Assembly (NCBI GenBank): GCA_011763485.2
Contig: JAANSK020264272.1
Coordinates: 1 to 21,827, forward strand
Length of the DNA stretch: 21,827 nt
Reading direction: 5' to 3'
Source of the DNA: Isoetes engelmannii
Taxonomy: Eukaryota; Streptophyta; Lycopodiopsida; Isoetales; Isoetaceae
Shown here: in pieces, positions 10,585 through 20,503 of the stretch
Numbering within the stretch: position 1 is the first letter of the stretch
Layout of the letters: each line of letters begins with the position of its first letter
Program-made: the position numbers and the translations under genes
Notes under the pieces: model-generated
Database searches by the model: none
What the model was told of the DNA's origin: nothing
What the model saw: only the letters and a program-made list of their open reading frames with translations

Positions 10585-10905
10585 CACAAAGCATCAACCT
10601 AACTATTGAGCTCCCTTGTCACATGGTGCAGCTCCTAAGTTTTGAAAGCTGATAGTTCTTCCAAAGCCAAATCCCTTAGTGTGATTATGTCTTCATTCTT
10701 GGCCTGATATTTTCTCAAGATCTGCCTACAAACAAGTTAGGAATCACCAAAAACAACAATGCTAGTGATGCCTAGATGCTTGGCTTCTTGCAGATCTGCA
10801 ATAAAGGCTTCTGCCAACCTTAGTAAGCAACTTGTTAGAATGATCTTTCAATATAGCAGCAAAGGAAGCTACATTTAACCTTTTGGAAACTCCACCATCA
10901 AACCA
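10585..10905 (-). pseudogene. Additional RNase H domain upstream of reverse transcriptase
   Basis: The minus strand shows a complete type I RNase H fold of the RVT_3/archaeal-like kind. It starts YLWFDGGVSKR with the first Asp (codon 10897-10899), continues SFAAILKDHSNKLL, then LAEAFIADLQEAKHLGI with the Glu (10809-10811), then IVVFGDS with the second Asp (10743-10745), then RQILRKYQAKNEDI, and ends HHVTRELNS and VDAL with the last Asp (10593-10595). All four acidic residues are present. Three stops (10737-10739, 10635-10637, 10599-10601) interrupt it; each is one C-to-T change from a Gln codon. A frameshift near 10905 separates it from the protease. After it comes an acidic linker (EEKLEEEDLKQ), then reverse transcriptase. 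In known dual-RNase H plant elements the second RNase H follows reverse transcriptase. Confidence 0.82.
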
Positions 10906-11420
10906 TAAGTAAGCAAAACTTTCTTCTTAAGATTACTTACCTTCATTAGCAGCTTTAGCTCTGATTCTGAGGTTGGTACAAAAAGCTCAGATTTCCCAAA
11001 GTGGTTTGATTTCAAGACATCTTCTTCTATGAAGTTGAGGGCCTCAAGTTTTCCAATCTTGCAGTACAAGGCGCTTGTTTTTCTCCCATCAGTTATAGTG
11101 CATTCACCCCTTGACCATATAGGCCTTGCATCTACTGTAGACAACCACCTTCTACTTAAAAATAGGTCATAAATATCTGAATTTTCATTTATGCCTTCAA
11201 ATGCAACCATTATAAAGTTAGCAGCCACTATACTGCCTTCAATGTCAATAGGTATCTTGCTCATAATATTCCTATGGGTTTGATCTTTGAGTTAGAAGGA
11301 TTTGAGTACCATAGATGCCCTTTTGTCAAAATCCAATCCATACAACTTGATGACATGATGAGGCATCACATTGAGAGGCGATCCTCCATCAAGCAACAAC
11401 TTGGACAAGGCTTTTTTACC
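10880..11420 (-). pseudogene. Aspartic protease region of the retrotransposon
   Basis: The protease would mature the element's polyprotein. The active-site loop reads LLLDGGSPLNVM, with the catalytic Asp codon at 11388-11390; DGG replaces the more usual DTG or DSG, a variant also known in plant gypsy elements. After a frameshift near 11270 comes IPIDIEGSIVAANFIMVAF, then the conserved C-terminal box as LFLSRRWLSTVDARPIW, where ILGRPWL is typical. The open stretch 10875-11264 covers the second half. It lies between the zinc-knuckle region and the additional RNase H. Confidence 0.78.
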
Positions 11421-11879
11421 CAAACTTGCCACATATGTTCATCTTGGATCAGCATTTGCTCTCAATATGATTTTTGAAGGCTATTTGTTCTTCTTGAGAT
11501 AGATTGACCTACTCTGCTCGAGATAGACTCAATATCTTCTTTCTATAAGAACGAGCAATCCTTAGTGGTGTTAGCAAATCTACATTAATCTTTGAATTTT
11601 TTAAAAGAGGGACTCAAAACCAACACTTTATCTTTTCTAATGAACTTTTGGCAAGGAGGGGGTGCATAACCTGATTGTCTTCATTTGGTTTGACCTTAGG
11701 TATACTTACTTCCTCATTGGCTTATATTACCTCCTTGCCCTCTGAATTGAGCATGCCTTTTGTGTGGACAGCCATGATCTCCTCTTGCTCCTTTGTTTCC
11801 TGCACAAATCTGATAGGGAGACTTGGTTCAGAAGCAAACCTCACTGAAGTGCTTGGCTCAATAGCCTTGGTCATTTCTT

Positions 11880-12873
11880 GTCTTGCAAAGTATTCCTTCA
11901 CACTACATCTATCTTCATATAGTGGTCAGTGGCCTTGCAAAAAGCACAAACAGGGCACTCCTTACCATAATGACCTCTCTTACCATATTTGGTGCACAGT
12001 CTATACCAGCAAACATTTGAAGAATGAGTCTCTCTTGTGCAATGTGCAGATGGAGGATAAGTTCTCCTCTCAGGTTTTGAAGCTTTCATCTCTAACTTCA
12101 ACCAAGGCTTCTAAAACCTTAGTGAATTTTGCCCTAACATTAGCCACATGGTTGTCTGAATCCTCAACCATCTTAGGCTTCTTTTTATCATTTTGTAGAG
12201 CATAAATTGGTGTGGGACTAGGACCTAGGTACTCCTGCAATGTAAGTCATCAGGAAGATAGGAAAGTATATCAGCAATTTCAGTAGCCTTGTTAAAGGCT
12301 TTGTGAATGGTGTCAAATCCCTCTTGCTTGTGTGTCTTGAGCATTTTCCTGCATACCCTTGGTCTGCTGCTCAAACCTCTTATAAAAGATGCCCCAAAGT
12401 AAGATTAGATACTTGATTAGCTTGACATTTCACAAGATAGACATGAAATCTTTCACCATATTGATGAATAGTCTCATCATTTTGATGTGGAAGGTGTGCA
12501 ACTCAAAGATCAGATCTTGAGGGTCAAGCAACCTACCAAATCTGACCAGGAACTTCTTCACAATCTCCTCCCAAGTGTTACTACTATTACTTACCACATA
12601 CCTCATCATTCTTGAAGCACTTCTTAAATTCTGAAAATTTACAACCTTTCTTGTGGTCATACTCTTGATAGTATTCCTCAAACATTTTCAAGAAGTTATT
12701 AGCATTGATACTAGGATCAAAAGTTGGGGGAGGAATAGGCACATTGAGCTCAAAATAGTGACAAGGCATACCTGCATTTACTTGTATTGCTACTCCTCAT
12801 GTTGCAGGGAGTGTTTCAGTGTTCTCTTGCTTCCACGTGCTCAACATTCTCCATTGTTTCTACTAGGAGCCAT
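11880..12873 (-). pseudogene. gag region with CCHC zinc knuckle
   Basis: Gag forms the particle that packages element RNA. A plausible start codon lies at 12871-12873 (MAPSRNNGEC), though a stop follows at once. The capsid-like part reads FELNVPIPPPTFDPSINANN (12700-12769) and, in another frame, NTWEEIVKKFLVRFGRLLDP (about 12530-12590), matching the retrotransposon gag pattern WxxFxxRF. Near 11930-12000 lies the knuckle CTKYGKRGHYGKEC, in which the second Cys is replaced by Tyr. A second knuckle begins CAFCKATDHY; its last Cys is found only after a two-base shift near 11905. The region is interrupted throughout. Confidence 0.8.
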
Positions 12874-12919
12874 AATTCCCAAGAACCAGGTTGGATCTCG
12901 ATAGGAGCCTCCAAAACAT

Positions 12920-13848
12920 TGAAGGTATTCCTAACAAACCTTCAACCTCAATAGTACAGGACCTCCAGGTTGCTTCAGGCAACCACTCTGAGCAAAAAGA
13001 TTGCAAAAAGAAAGCTCAAATCAGCACTGCTTTCTCAAAATAAAAAATTGAAGTTCTTACTCAAGCCAATGTCACTTTCACTCCTGCAGGATTTCAATGC
13101 AAACTCAATTCAGATAGGTGGTCTAGCATGTAAGGAAGAAGCCTATAAAAGTTTGTTAGAAAATTACTTCAGCAAGACACTCAAAAGTGCTTTTTTGACC
13201 AAGTCAAAATTGACTTCAACGAATGATGTAATGATACTATATGAACTCTTAACCTTAATTTTTTTCGCATTTCTAAGTGTAAGGAACACTCCAGTGGTTT
13301 AGCAATTGCTTACTAACGATCAATGCAGGAGTTTCACGTGTTGAATCTTTTTTTTCCTAATTTTTCCGCTTACTTACACAAAATGTAACTAAATTATATG
13401 CTCATTGCTTGCAAATGCATTGGATAGATCTTATCAAGACCGGTTTTCACTTAATTGAACATCATACAACATTTTTAAGTTTTTCCAAGTTCTGTAGTCT
13501 TGGGCACAGAATAATGTTTCATATATTAGACAGTACTTTGATGATTTTGCTCCAAAATCTTGTAGATCAGAGAGCAAGGAAGGTTCAACTCTACATCAAA
13601 GCATCAATCCGGCGACTCTTCACTGCCTTCCGCTCGAACCTCACGCAAAGCCCTTGGAAAAACTTTGTGGCAAATTTTCCCTTCTAAAATTCCCTTGTTA
13701 TGGTTTATTCTTGGCAAATCTGGTCTTTGTGCTTGTCTTTGTGCGTAAGTTGATGTTTCTTGGCATGGCAGAGATGGGTTCGGGAGTTAAGGACTATATG
13801 ATTAGGCTATTCAATCCGTTGAAAAAGGTTAGTCAACATTCATTGGCA
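12920..13848 (-). repeat. 5' LTR of the retrotransposon
   Basis: This is the direct copy of 4370-5609. On the minus strand it begins TGCCAA at 13848 and ends CCTTCA at 12920, giving TG...CA termini. Compared with the left copy it lacks about 360 bp near 13217 and has about 60 bp more near 13335-13405. A shared AT-rich box (minus strand TAATATATGAAAC, about 13515-13528 and 5268-5281) is a candidate TATA element. The leader between LTR and gag holds no convincing primer-binding site. Confidence 0.82.
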
Positions 13849-14197
13849 ATCATTTAACTGAAATCCCGTTCTATTGCTTACCCTGGAATTATAATTACAA
13901 ATGGAATATATTAACAATGGAACACAAACACCAGTTGTGATAGTTCTTTAAAGGCACTAGAAGTTCTACCATGAATTTCTATATTTTTCCTTCATTTGAT
14001 CATTATTTTGTTGCGTGCAGATCCCCCCTATCGGCTATGGAGATCTATTGATTGTGGTTAAGTCAACGAGTCTTGGGATAAGGAAACTTAGCAGTGTCTC
14101 ATTTATATTGCCAAAGTTCAAAATTTCTTGGTACAAAGAAGTGTATGTGAAAATTGGAAACCATCTGCTAATATGCCTCTCCATCCATGCCACATGA
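13765..14197 (+). pseudogene. Possible patatin-like gene fragment with one intron, overlapping the LTR
   Basis: A 63-base open exon (13765-13827, MAEMGSGVKDYMIRLFNPLKK in two parts: MAEMGSGVKDY, MIRLFNPLKK) is followed by a GTTAG donor. A 193-base intron ends in a pyrimidine-rich acceptor with GTGCAG at 14015-14020. The next exon opens in frame with IPPIGYGDLLIVV and continues KSTSLGIRKL. Patatin-like lipid acyl hydrolases have YGxLLTVLSIDGGGIRGI here; the ungapped match keeps YGDLL and GIR but loses the GGG oxyanion loop and the nucleophile region, so it would be inactive. The first exon lies inside the right LTR, and a frameshifted copy lies in the left LTR. Chance resemblance is a real alternative. 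Confidence 0.3.
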
Positions 14198-14295
14198 ATT
14201 TTAAAGGCTTATGTTGGTGTCACCTTTTGCGAATAATTATAAACCTCTCGATGCATGGCACTCAAGAATTTTAAACCCTTTTGTTGGTGTACCAA
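14195..14295. repeat. Degenerate direct repeat, about 69-bp period
   Basis: GAATTTTAAAGGCTTATGTT near 14197 is matched by GAATTTTAAACCCTTTTGTT near 14265, both followed by GGTGT. The copies are imperfect and old. No gene was recognised between 14198 and 14530. Confidence 0.55.
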
Positions 14296-14352
14296 ATACA
14301 TGGATTTATTGTTGTCGCCCAACAAACTCAGAAAATTTGGCAATAAATAATT

Positions 14353-14390
14353 ACAAGAATTATGCTATTAAACAAGAATTATGCTATTAA
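14353..14390. repeat. Perfect 19-bp tandem duplication
   Basis: ACAAGAATTATGCTATTAA occurs at 14353-14371 and again at 14372-14390 without change. Confidence 0.9.
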
Positions 14391-14529
14391 ACTAGTGGGG
14401 AAAAAAAAAAAAATCTGTAAATGAGTTTGCAAAACTTCTTGGAGTTCAACTTTTGCAATCCATGAATCCATTACACGCTCCAAAATATTGTTGATTTCAA
14501 TCTACACAATTTGCAAGCGCTCGTTTCAT

Positions 14530-14778
14530 CGCACCCATCACCCCAATGCCTAAGTTATATTGTGCGGATTCAAAAAATCTCGTATCTATAGTTGTCACCG
14601 CCGCTACATTCATCAATCTCTCAGTACATCCTCTATCACTTTCATGGGGTTTCATGGCATACATCCTCTATCACACCCATCACCCCAATGCCTATGTTAT
14701 ATTGTGTGGTATTCAAAAATCTCATATCTATGGTTGTCACCTCCACTACATTCATCAATCTCTCAGTACATCCTCTAC
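14530..14778. repeat. Two direct copies of a ~106-bp unit, 142-bp period
   Basis: The unit at about 14530-14637 recurs at about 14672-14778 with roughly ten differences. Both copies share CACCCATCACCCCAATGCCT and CATTCATCAATCTCTCAGTA. The intervening 34 bases contain a third partial copy of ACATCCTCTATCAC. The three overlapping plus-strand open frames here are products of the repeat and are not called as genes. Confidence 0.88.
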
Positions 14779-14789
14779 ATTTAGATTGA

Positions 14790-15658
14790 AAGCTATGATA
14801 ATCAGGACTCAGGGGAACTCCGATATTGGAGGCATCTTTGACTTTGACTTTGGCCTCTTCATAATGACTTGGAAAACATAAATTGCCACAATAAATTTCT
14901 TATTTAACTTATATAGAGTAGATACATAAAAAAATATTATCTATATTGCATAGGAAAGCGACACACGTCTATGGAAGGAAAAAACAAAGAGGGTTTGTTG
15001 TGCACCCGGCTACACTAAGGACTATTGGCAGAGGAGAAAGGCAGCAAAAAGATGGAACAAAGGGCTAGGAAAGAGAAATGTTTACGGCAGCCTTGGCCAA
15101 CGCGTTTGTTTAAATAAGTTGAATTGAATTGAAGTGTCTTCTTAAGGAGACCAAGATATAATAATATAGTACTAATTCAACATGTAATGGTAATGCTGTT
15201 GTTTTTTATTGTATATCAATTGGCAAATTGGCAGTTGCAGTTGTCCAAAGTCAAGAAATTAGTTCTCCATATGAGGCTTTTTCATATAAATCATTATTGC
15301 AATGCAACGGCCTTCAACAGCCATGAAGGGGCCTGGGGCCCTTGGCTTTAGCAGGGACTTTTACATCAGTATCAGTATGGAAAGGGCCTACTTCCTGTAT
15401 CAAGTTTAAATGCAGGATACTACTGCAAAAGAGACATAGGTACTAAAACAGTAAAACTTCATACTTAGAACGTGGTCATAAATGGGGCTATATTAAGGTA
15501 AATCCAGACCACGTTTCTCAGGACATCCTATTGGTACCAGATCCGATGAAGAAAAGGAGGAAGCAAATACCTATATTATATAGTAAACTGTATGGTATTC
15601 TTCATGGATCAAGGTGGTAATTATTTGATCTGATTTGATGGATTTGCAGACTGGTTGG
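14790..15658. other. Downstream flank of the reductase gene
   Basis: No coding sequence was recognised. The part next to 15658 must hold the 3' untranslated region of the minus-strand reductase gene. A TTTATT at about 15207 would read AATAAA on the minus strand, some 450 bases past the stop. It is one candidate polyadenylation signal, with no other support. Confidence 0.35.
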
Positions 15659-17193
15659 TTAGTAAGCTGATTTGAGTTTGTTCTCCTGCGCAATTTTCCT
15701 TTGGTGGTACTCCAAGATCAATTTTTTAGCCTTCCAGGCATGGATCCAGCTTGCAATTCTGACAAAAGGGTGGGTCACAAGCTCAAGCAGGTTGATTAGC
15801 ATGGATCCTGAGGGTGTAAATCCTCTGCCTACTGTTACCAGAGATAAGGATGGAACTGCTTCTTTTGTTGTCACCAAGAATTTCCCTTTCCTTACTGCAT
15901 TCAGTGTCAGCCTTGCAATCTTATCTGGAGTGTTTGCATTCTCTCGCTTGTATAAATCAATCTGCTCCAGCAGTTTATCGAATTCATTGTCGATTTCAAC
16001 TGCAAAAACATTTCAATTGCAACGAGTATTAAGAAATGAAGATGAATCGTAGCTAAAATATATAAAACTAAGGACTATAATCCATCACAATAAGAAAAGA
16101 AACTATACTGCAGAAGAATGTTAGTTCTTACCACTATCCAGAAATGGAGTATTTACAAAACCAGGGCAGATCAAATTCACTTGAATGTTGTACGGAAGCA
16201 ATTCTAGCTGCAGAGCCTCAGCCAGACCTCGCACTGCATATTTTGAAGCCGTATATGCAGCATTTCCATACAAAAGGTACTGCGAATTAAACCAGCACTT
16301 ATTTTTAGCCAGCAGCAGTTTGAGACACGAGTCATTTAAACGCCAGAGAAAATATAAGAACCAGAAAGTACATATAGAACAGAGATTTATAGGCCATATA
16401 AAAACAAGAAAGTACATGTAAAACAGAGATTTAGGGTCTGTACCAGAGATGCAGTGGAGCCGATAATTACAATAGACAGAGAATGGCGAGGAGAGTACTT
16501 TTTCATGAATGGAAGGGCAGCATGGATTGTGTAGAATGAGCCAAAAACATTTGTGTTAAAAACTGCTTCGTGTTGTTTGATCGGAAGCTCGTCAATATAT
16601 CCAGCCGCAGCAATCCCAGCATTGCATATCAGAACATCAATAGGCCTCCATTCAAACGCTGTTTTAACACTTGCGCTTATTGCTTCATAATCCGCCACAT
16701 CTGCAACCTTGAAGCCAAAACAGAGCAATTTTAGCATTAAATTGCAAAACGTTTTCAAGATTCACGACTAATTTGAGGAAAGAAATAGCAAACAACATGC
16801 AATAAGTGTAAAAATAGACAATCTAGATAAGAATTTGAAACTTAAGAAACACATTTTTACCAGATATTTCAGCCTATCTTCGCTGCATTTTGTTTCTTTA
16901 ATCAGCATATTCAGAGCTTCCTCCAGTTTTCCCTCATTCCGACCAGTAATAGTCACAAAAGATCCTTCTAAAAGAGCCCGTTTCGCCGTAGCCAGGCCTA
17001 TTCCACTAGAACCTCCTGTGATGAACACATGCTTTCCTTCAAAAGATGGAAAATAAGGCTTCTTGGATCTCATAACCAGATGCAAAAGATAAATACCGAG
17101 CAAAGCTATGGGAATTATCAAAAGAAGGATAATCTCGGGTTTTAAGGTCTGACGAAGTTCAGGAAATGGATCGATCAGAACGAAATTTTCCAT
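15659..17193 (-). CDS. TSC10: 3-ketodihydrosphingosine reductase (short-chain dehydrogenase), four exons
   Basis: The enzyme reduces 3-ketodihydrosphingosine to dihydrosphingosine with NADPH, the second step of sphingolipid synthesis, at the endoplasmic reticulum membrane. Exons on the minus strand are 17193-16861, 16707-16444, 16279-16132 and 15999-15659, with introns 16708-16860, 16280-16443 and 16000-16131. All introns have GT-AG ends and compatible phases (0, 0, 1), giving 361 residues. Residues 21-41 form a membrane helix (IILLLIIPIALLGIYLLHLV). The cofactor loop TGGSSGIG is at 59-66, NAG at 140-142, the structural Asn at 164, catalytic Ser195, and YTASK with Tyr208 and Lys212. A hydrophobic C-terminal stretch follows, as in plant TSC10 and human KDSR. 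The ATG at 17193 precedes the membrane helix and no in-frame upstream ATG was seen. The frame is intact, so it is probably functional. A membrane-bound hydroxysteroid-type dehydrogenase is the alternative. Confidence 0.9.
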
Positions 17194-17294
17194 TCCAATC
17201 CAAGATTAAGGAAAAGATTTGGAGCAGTGAATAGGTCCGGCCAGGCGAAACGGTAAGCTCTGAAGCTCTGGCCCTGTGTTCTAATAGTGAGTCG

Positions 17295-17300
17295 TTTATA
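17295..17300 (-). promoter_or_regulatory. Candidate TATA box of the reductase gene
   Basis: TATAAA on the minus strand lies 102 bases upstream of the start codon at 17193, a normal distance for a plant promoter with a short 5' leader. No transcript evidence is available. Confidence 0.45.
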
Positions 17301-18510
17301 CACACAATTTCTGGACAGAAAATGTCCGCGTTCACACTAGCCAAGACTTTTCTCGTTTCCAACATTAATGTAGAATACCTACATATCACCCTAGTGAGTT
17401 ATTTCTTAGATTTTATTTTTTCATTTTAAATTCAAGATCTGTTAGTTCTGTAGATCTTGTTCAAGATCAAGTCGTAGCGTTTGGAGAACTCCGGGGTAAA
17501 AGAAGACTTTTCTGATTGAAAACTAAAGATTTTCAGTTGAAATAGTGCATGGCAGAAAAAGACTATACAAATTTCCGGTTCGAAACTTCAAATATCCGAC
17601 TATCTACAGAAACACTAGATATTCGACTTTCTAAAGAAAACATAGGTGATTTTCCAACTGGGGCTCTAAAGGTTTCCCCAACATTGGTCAACGAAAGAAA
17701 AATAACTTGCCATATTTTATGTCGAGTAGCCTATGTCAAGAGAGGTTTAAAAAAATGGGACTCTTGATCCAAGTGGAATGACCGAGTGTCCGAGCTTGCC
17801 CAACAATATCGTCTGCACGCCATAAATACGAAAAAATGGATTGCCAATCCGAAGGCCAGTTGCACATGTTCTAGATGAAGCGTCCACAAAGATGGCGTGG
17901 CCCTCTAGGTACCTCAAATACGTCCTCGTATGAACAAAGTAGGGTGCCCCTCTTTGGGTTGCCCTAGGGCACGAACCCTTGTTTGATGGTGGGGTTCGTG
18001 TATTTTCTTATTTTCATTCACCATTGAATCTGTTGTTTTTTACCTGTGTGATTGCCAGGTGTATCTAAATTTTGCCATGAGCTCGGCATAGCAGTTGCAG
18101 TACTGCTGTCGCAGGCTTGGCTGCAACAAAATTCAAGATTCCATATGAGCTAGGCCACTAGCTGTTGGATCCATAAAAGGATCCATGCTCAAAACAATAC
18201 ATGGTTGCCATTGCTTTAAGTACATGTTCGAAAAAAATGGAGTTTTTTATATATTTTTTTTTTAAATACGCAGTTGCCATTTCTTGAGGTATATGTTCAG
18301 AATAAGATTGGATGTTTTATTGCTTTTACTTGCCTTGATAATCAGCATGCATTTTCAAACATTAAGAAACTCACGCTAGATTGTGCTATGAACAATCAGA
18401 AACATGGATATTCCATCTCAAAATACTAGGGTCATCATTTAGTGCTCAAATGCACAAAACTGAGAAATCTTGATACTGTAGACTAGTAGATACACTTATG
18501 ATCCACGATG
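17301..18510. other. Upstream spacer of the reductase gene
   Basis: No gene was recognised. An open stretch at 17549-17767 (plus) resembles no family. A 9-bp perfect inverted repeat (CACGAACCC at 17970-17978, complement at 17992-18000, 13-base loop) directly follows a 10-bp palindrome GCCCTAGGGC at 17961-17970. A degenerate direct repeat with about 69-bp period occurs near 18202-18250 and 18271-18325, each with GTTGCCAT and ATGTTC. Confidence 0.45.
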
Positions 18511-18516
18511 GACTAG

Positions 18517-18714
18517 ATGCTTTTAGGTTTATTTGCACCTGGCTTAAGTTTTATTGAAGCTAGTTTGGCATTCAAAGCTCTCATACCAGATCAATACACA
18601 TGGAACTCCATTGTCCATGCTCATGCTAAGCATAGTGAAGTTAATGTGGCATTTCATTTGTATAAAAGATGCACTATCATGATGGAAGCCCGGTCCTGCC
18701 CCCAATCACCTTAG
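18517..18714 (+). pseudogene. PPR gene fragment
   Basis: A plus-strand stretch reads SLAFKALIPDQYTWNSIVHA and then HAKHSEVNVAFHLYKR. This matches the end of one PPR repeat and the start of the next in the same protein style as the larger PPR pseudogene (the TWNxIxxAHAKH and AFxLYxxM pattern). The expected continuation with PDxYTF is lost after residue 51 or so. No further PPR motif follows. It is a stray fragment, on the opposite strand from the pseudogene at 2913-4310. Confidence 0.6.
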
Positions 18715-19770
18715 ATTGAATGTGATTCTAGGTGGCCTCTAACTCAAGATATATTCCTTTTAGACCTAGTGTGTTACCACTGGACCAAAAAGAATGGAAA
18801 CGAGGAAGATAGACTATTATTTTTGTTCTCAAGATAGTTTTATTGATGTTATGAAATTTGTTCAATATATATGTCCAAAGCAATACAAACTTTGAAACTT
18901 TTGCTATTGGTCAAATTACATTAACAAGCAATAATTTTGACAACAACAACATTGCATTGACTTTAGAAGGAAGGAAGGAAGGAAGTATATTTTAGAGAGA
19001 GAAGACAAAGAGAGATAGTGTGAATCAGATATTTGCAACTCCTTTTAATTGTGACATATAATCCATTCGTGGTGGAGTATACACTATTTGCAACTCCTCT
19101 TGATTGCGATTCCTCCAACATGTATATACAATACATATCCAAGATCTCCTTGAATTGTATTGTATTTGATCTTTAGTATCATATATTACTTTAGTAAATT
19201 CCAGGACAACATGCTATTGTCGCAGCATTTAAGACAATATCTACCCATAAATGCACCTCACTTGGTACTATGATGCCACTTAATTAAATCTAAATTCCAT
19301 CGAGACTACAGATGGATCAAAACTTGCCATAAACATTAAACCTGCCATATGTAATGGATAATCACATGCAAAGTAGCTCATATCATAGAATCGGAATGAT
19401 CGCGCCTAGGAGTGCATTGGCTTCCATGTGATCTATAGAATAAACTGAAGTAGAATGTAATCATTATGTGATGATGAATAGACTGACGTCCTTCAATATT
19501 TAAAAAAATAAAATAAAAAAAATTGCATTTGATTTAGCATTTTCTGGATTGCTCCTACTAAGGAATAATTCATTAATCAGAGGGCTCATTTTAGCAACTT
19601 TTAGCACGTTCTTAGCATATCATATGTTCTCATACTTTTTAGCGCAACATCCCTACCTTGAGTGTCACCTTATCTGAAAGCCTAAACTATCCACATATCC
19701 TGTAATTTGACATGGACACTCGACGGTCCATTAGATCTTGATCTAAAAAAAAGGGACGATTGAGAAAATT
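18715..19770. other. Spacer with minor repeats
   Basis: No gene was recognised. Bases 18966-18985 are a short AAGG microsatellite. TATTTGCAACTCCT recurs about 57 bases apart (near 19029 and 19086) as an imperfect direct repeat. An A-rich run lies near 19500-19525. Confidence 0.5.
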
Positions 19771-19782
19771 AATTGACCATAC

Positions 19783-20216
19783 CTGTCCTGTTGGGAACAT
19801 CGTATATTCGTCCTAACTCCGAATGCTTACATATTTTTTCTATTCCGGTGAAGCACATATAGGCTTCAATTTTTTGCACCACATTTCTATTGGATTCACA
19901 TAGTAATATCTCCGGTAGCAGCCCACGCTTCAATTTCAGGTTATTCTTCACACCAAACTCAGACAGACTGAGTATGGCTGCAACCCGAGCAACGATGGAA
20001 AATGATGGAAGTATTTTGCGTGGAATTCATCTCCCACAACTCATTTCTCACATTGTGCTAACAACAAGCACAATATTTTCCTTTTATTTCTACTTGTTTA
20101 CTTTGTCCTGATTTCGAAATGTGTCCAACCAGCATGGAGCTTCTAGTAAGGAAGGTTGGTAGCAAGCACTCCAATTCGTCCAAGAGCTTTAAGGATTTCT
20201 TTTGGCTCGTCTTCTG
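19783..20216 (-). pseudogene. Two exons of an armadillo-repeat-like gene, with a premature stop
   Basis: The upstream exon (20216-20130, 87 bases) encodes EDEPKEILKALGRIGVLATN, then LPY, a TAG stop (20143-20145), then KLHA. The downstream exon (19977-19783, 195 bases) encodes ILSLSEFGVKNN, LKLKRGLLPEILL, CESNRNVVQKIEAYMCF and TGIEKICKHSELGRIYDV. The 152-base intron between has GT and AG ends, and the split codon (G plus CC) joins them in frame as Ala. The pattern of an ALxxLS helix, a short basic turn, GLLPEIL and VVQKxEA resembles an armadillo repeat. The upstream acceptor is a CAGCAG tandem. The stop is one C-to-T change from CAG, so this is probably a pseudogene. I cannot name the gene. 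Confidence 0.42.
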
Positions 20217-20391
20217 CTGAGCACAAAAAGCAAGACACCTTTATACTAGAGTTTCATTATTTATTAAGGGATAGAAAGAAGTATTTTATGAAGTACAATC
20301 TTCTATCTATTGCATCAATCACAGGACATGAGTGTTTTTGATAAGCTTGCAAATGTTGTTCTCCCTTTTGTGACATTCTAAGATAATATAC

Positions 20392-20440
20392 GATATAAAT
20401 ATATATATATAATATAAATATATATATATACACATTATAT
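20392..20440. repeat. AT dinucleotide microsatellite
   Basis: Runs of TATATATATA interrupted by ATAAATA. The minus-strand open frame across it (rich in YIYI) is an artefact of the repeat. Confidence 0.85.
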
Positions 20441-20503
20441 TGCCTTGTCACTAGTACATGTCGTGCATCACAACCTTTACATCATAGTGCTGTATAGATT
20501 ACA

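Larger units (their letters stand above)
4370..13848 (-). mobile_element. Old, near full-length Ty3/gypsy LTR retrotransposon
   Basis: Two direct repeats of about 0.9 and 1.2 kb bound a minus-strand gag-pol region. The gag start lies about 50 bp inside the right repeat, and a polypurine tract lies directly inside the left one, as expected for LTRs. Domain order on the minus strand is gag with CCHC knuckle, aspartic protease, RNase H with a full acidic quartet, reverse transcriptase, a degenerate RNase H, and integrase; no chromodomain was seen. Many stops and frameshifts show it is dead, and LTR divergence (about 12 percent in the best stretch by eye) shows it is old. No 5-bp target duplication was seen: the flanks are CCCTT at 4365-4369 and ATCAT at 13849-13853. 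No convincing tRNA primer site was found either. The additional RNase H recalls the Tat lineage, but its position is different. Confidence 0.85.

Noticed and set aside
12880-12919. Possible tRNA primer-binding site next to the 5' LTR
   Set aside because: The minus strand starts TGTTTTGGAGGCTCC and contains TATCGAGATCCA, only loosely like the initiator-Met site TGGTATCAGAGC; too weak to call.
4370-13848. Reading the two long direct repeats as an ordinary tandem gene duplication with an element between
   Set aside because: The gag start beside one repeat, the polypurine tract beside the other and the TG...CA ends fit LTRs better, and no other LTR pair exists inside.
4365-13853. Target-site duplication around the retrotransposon
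   Set aside because: The 5-bp flanks CCCTT and ATCAT do not match, even with the boundary shifted by one or two bases.
14546-14881. Three overlapping plus-strand open frames with repeated words
   Set aside because: They are translations of the 142-bp-period repeat in different frames and have no family resemblance.
17549-17767. Plus-strand 72-codon open frame upstream of the reductase gene
   Set aside because: No domain, no splice context and no similarity that I can recognise; the length is expected by chance.
20257-20451. Minus-strand open frame rich in Ile and Tyr
   Set aside because: It runs through the AT microsatellite at 20392-20440, which explains the composition.
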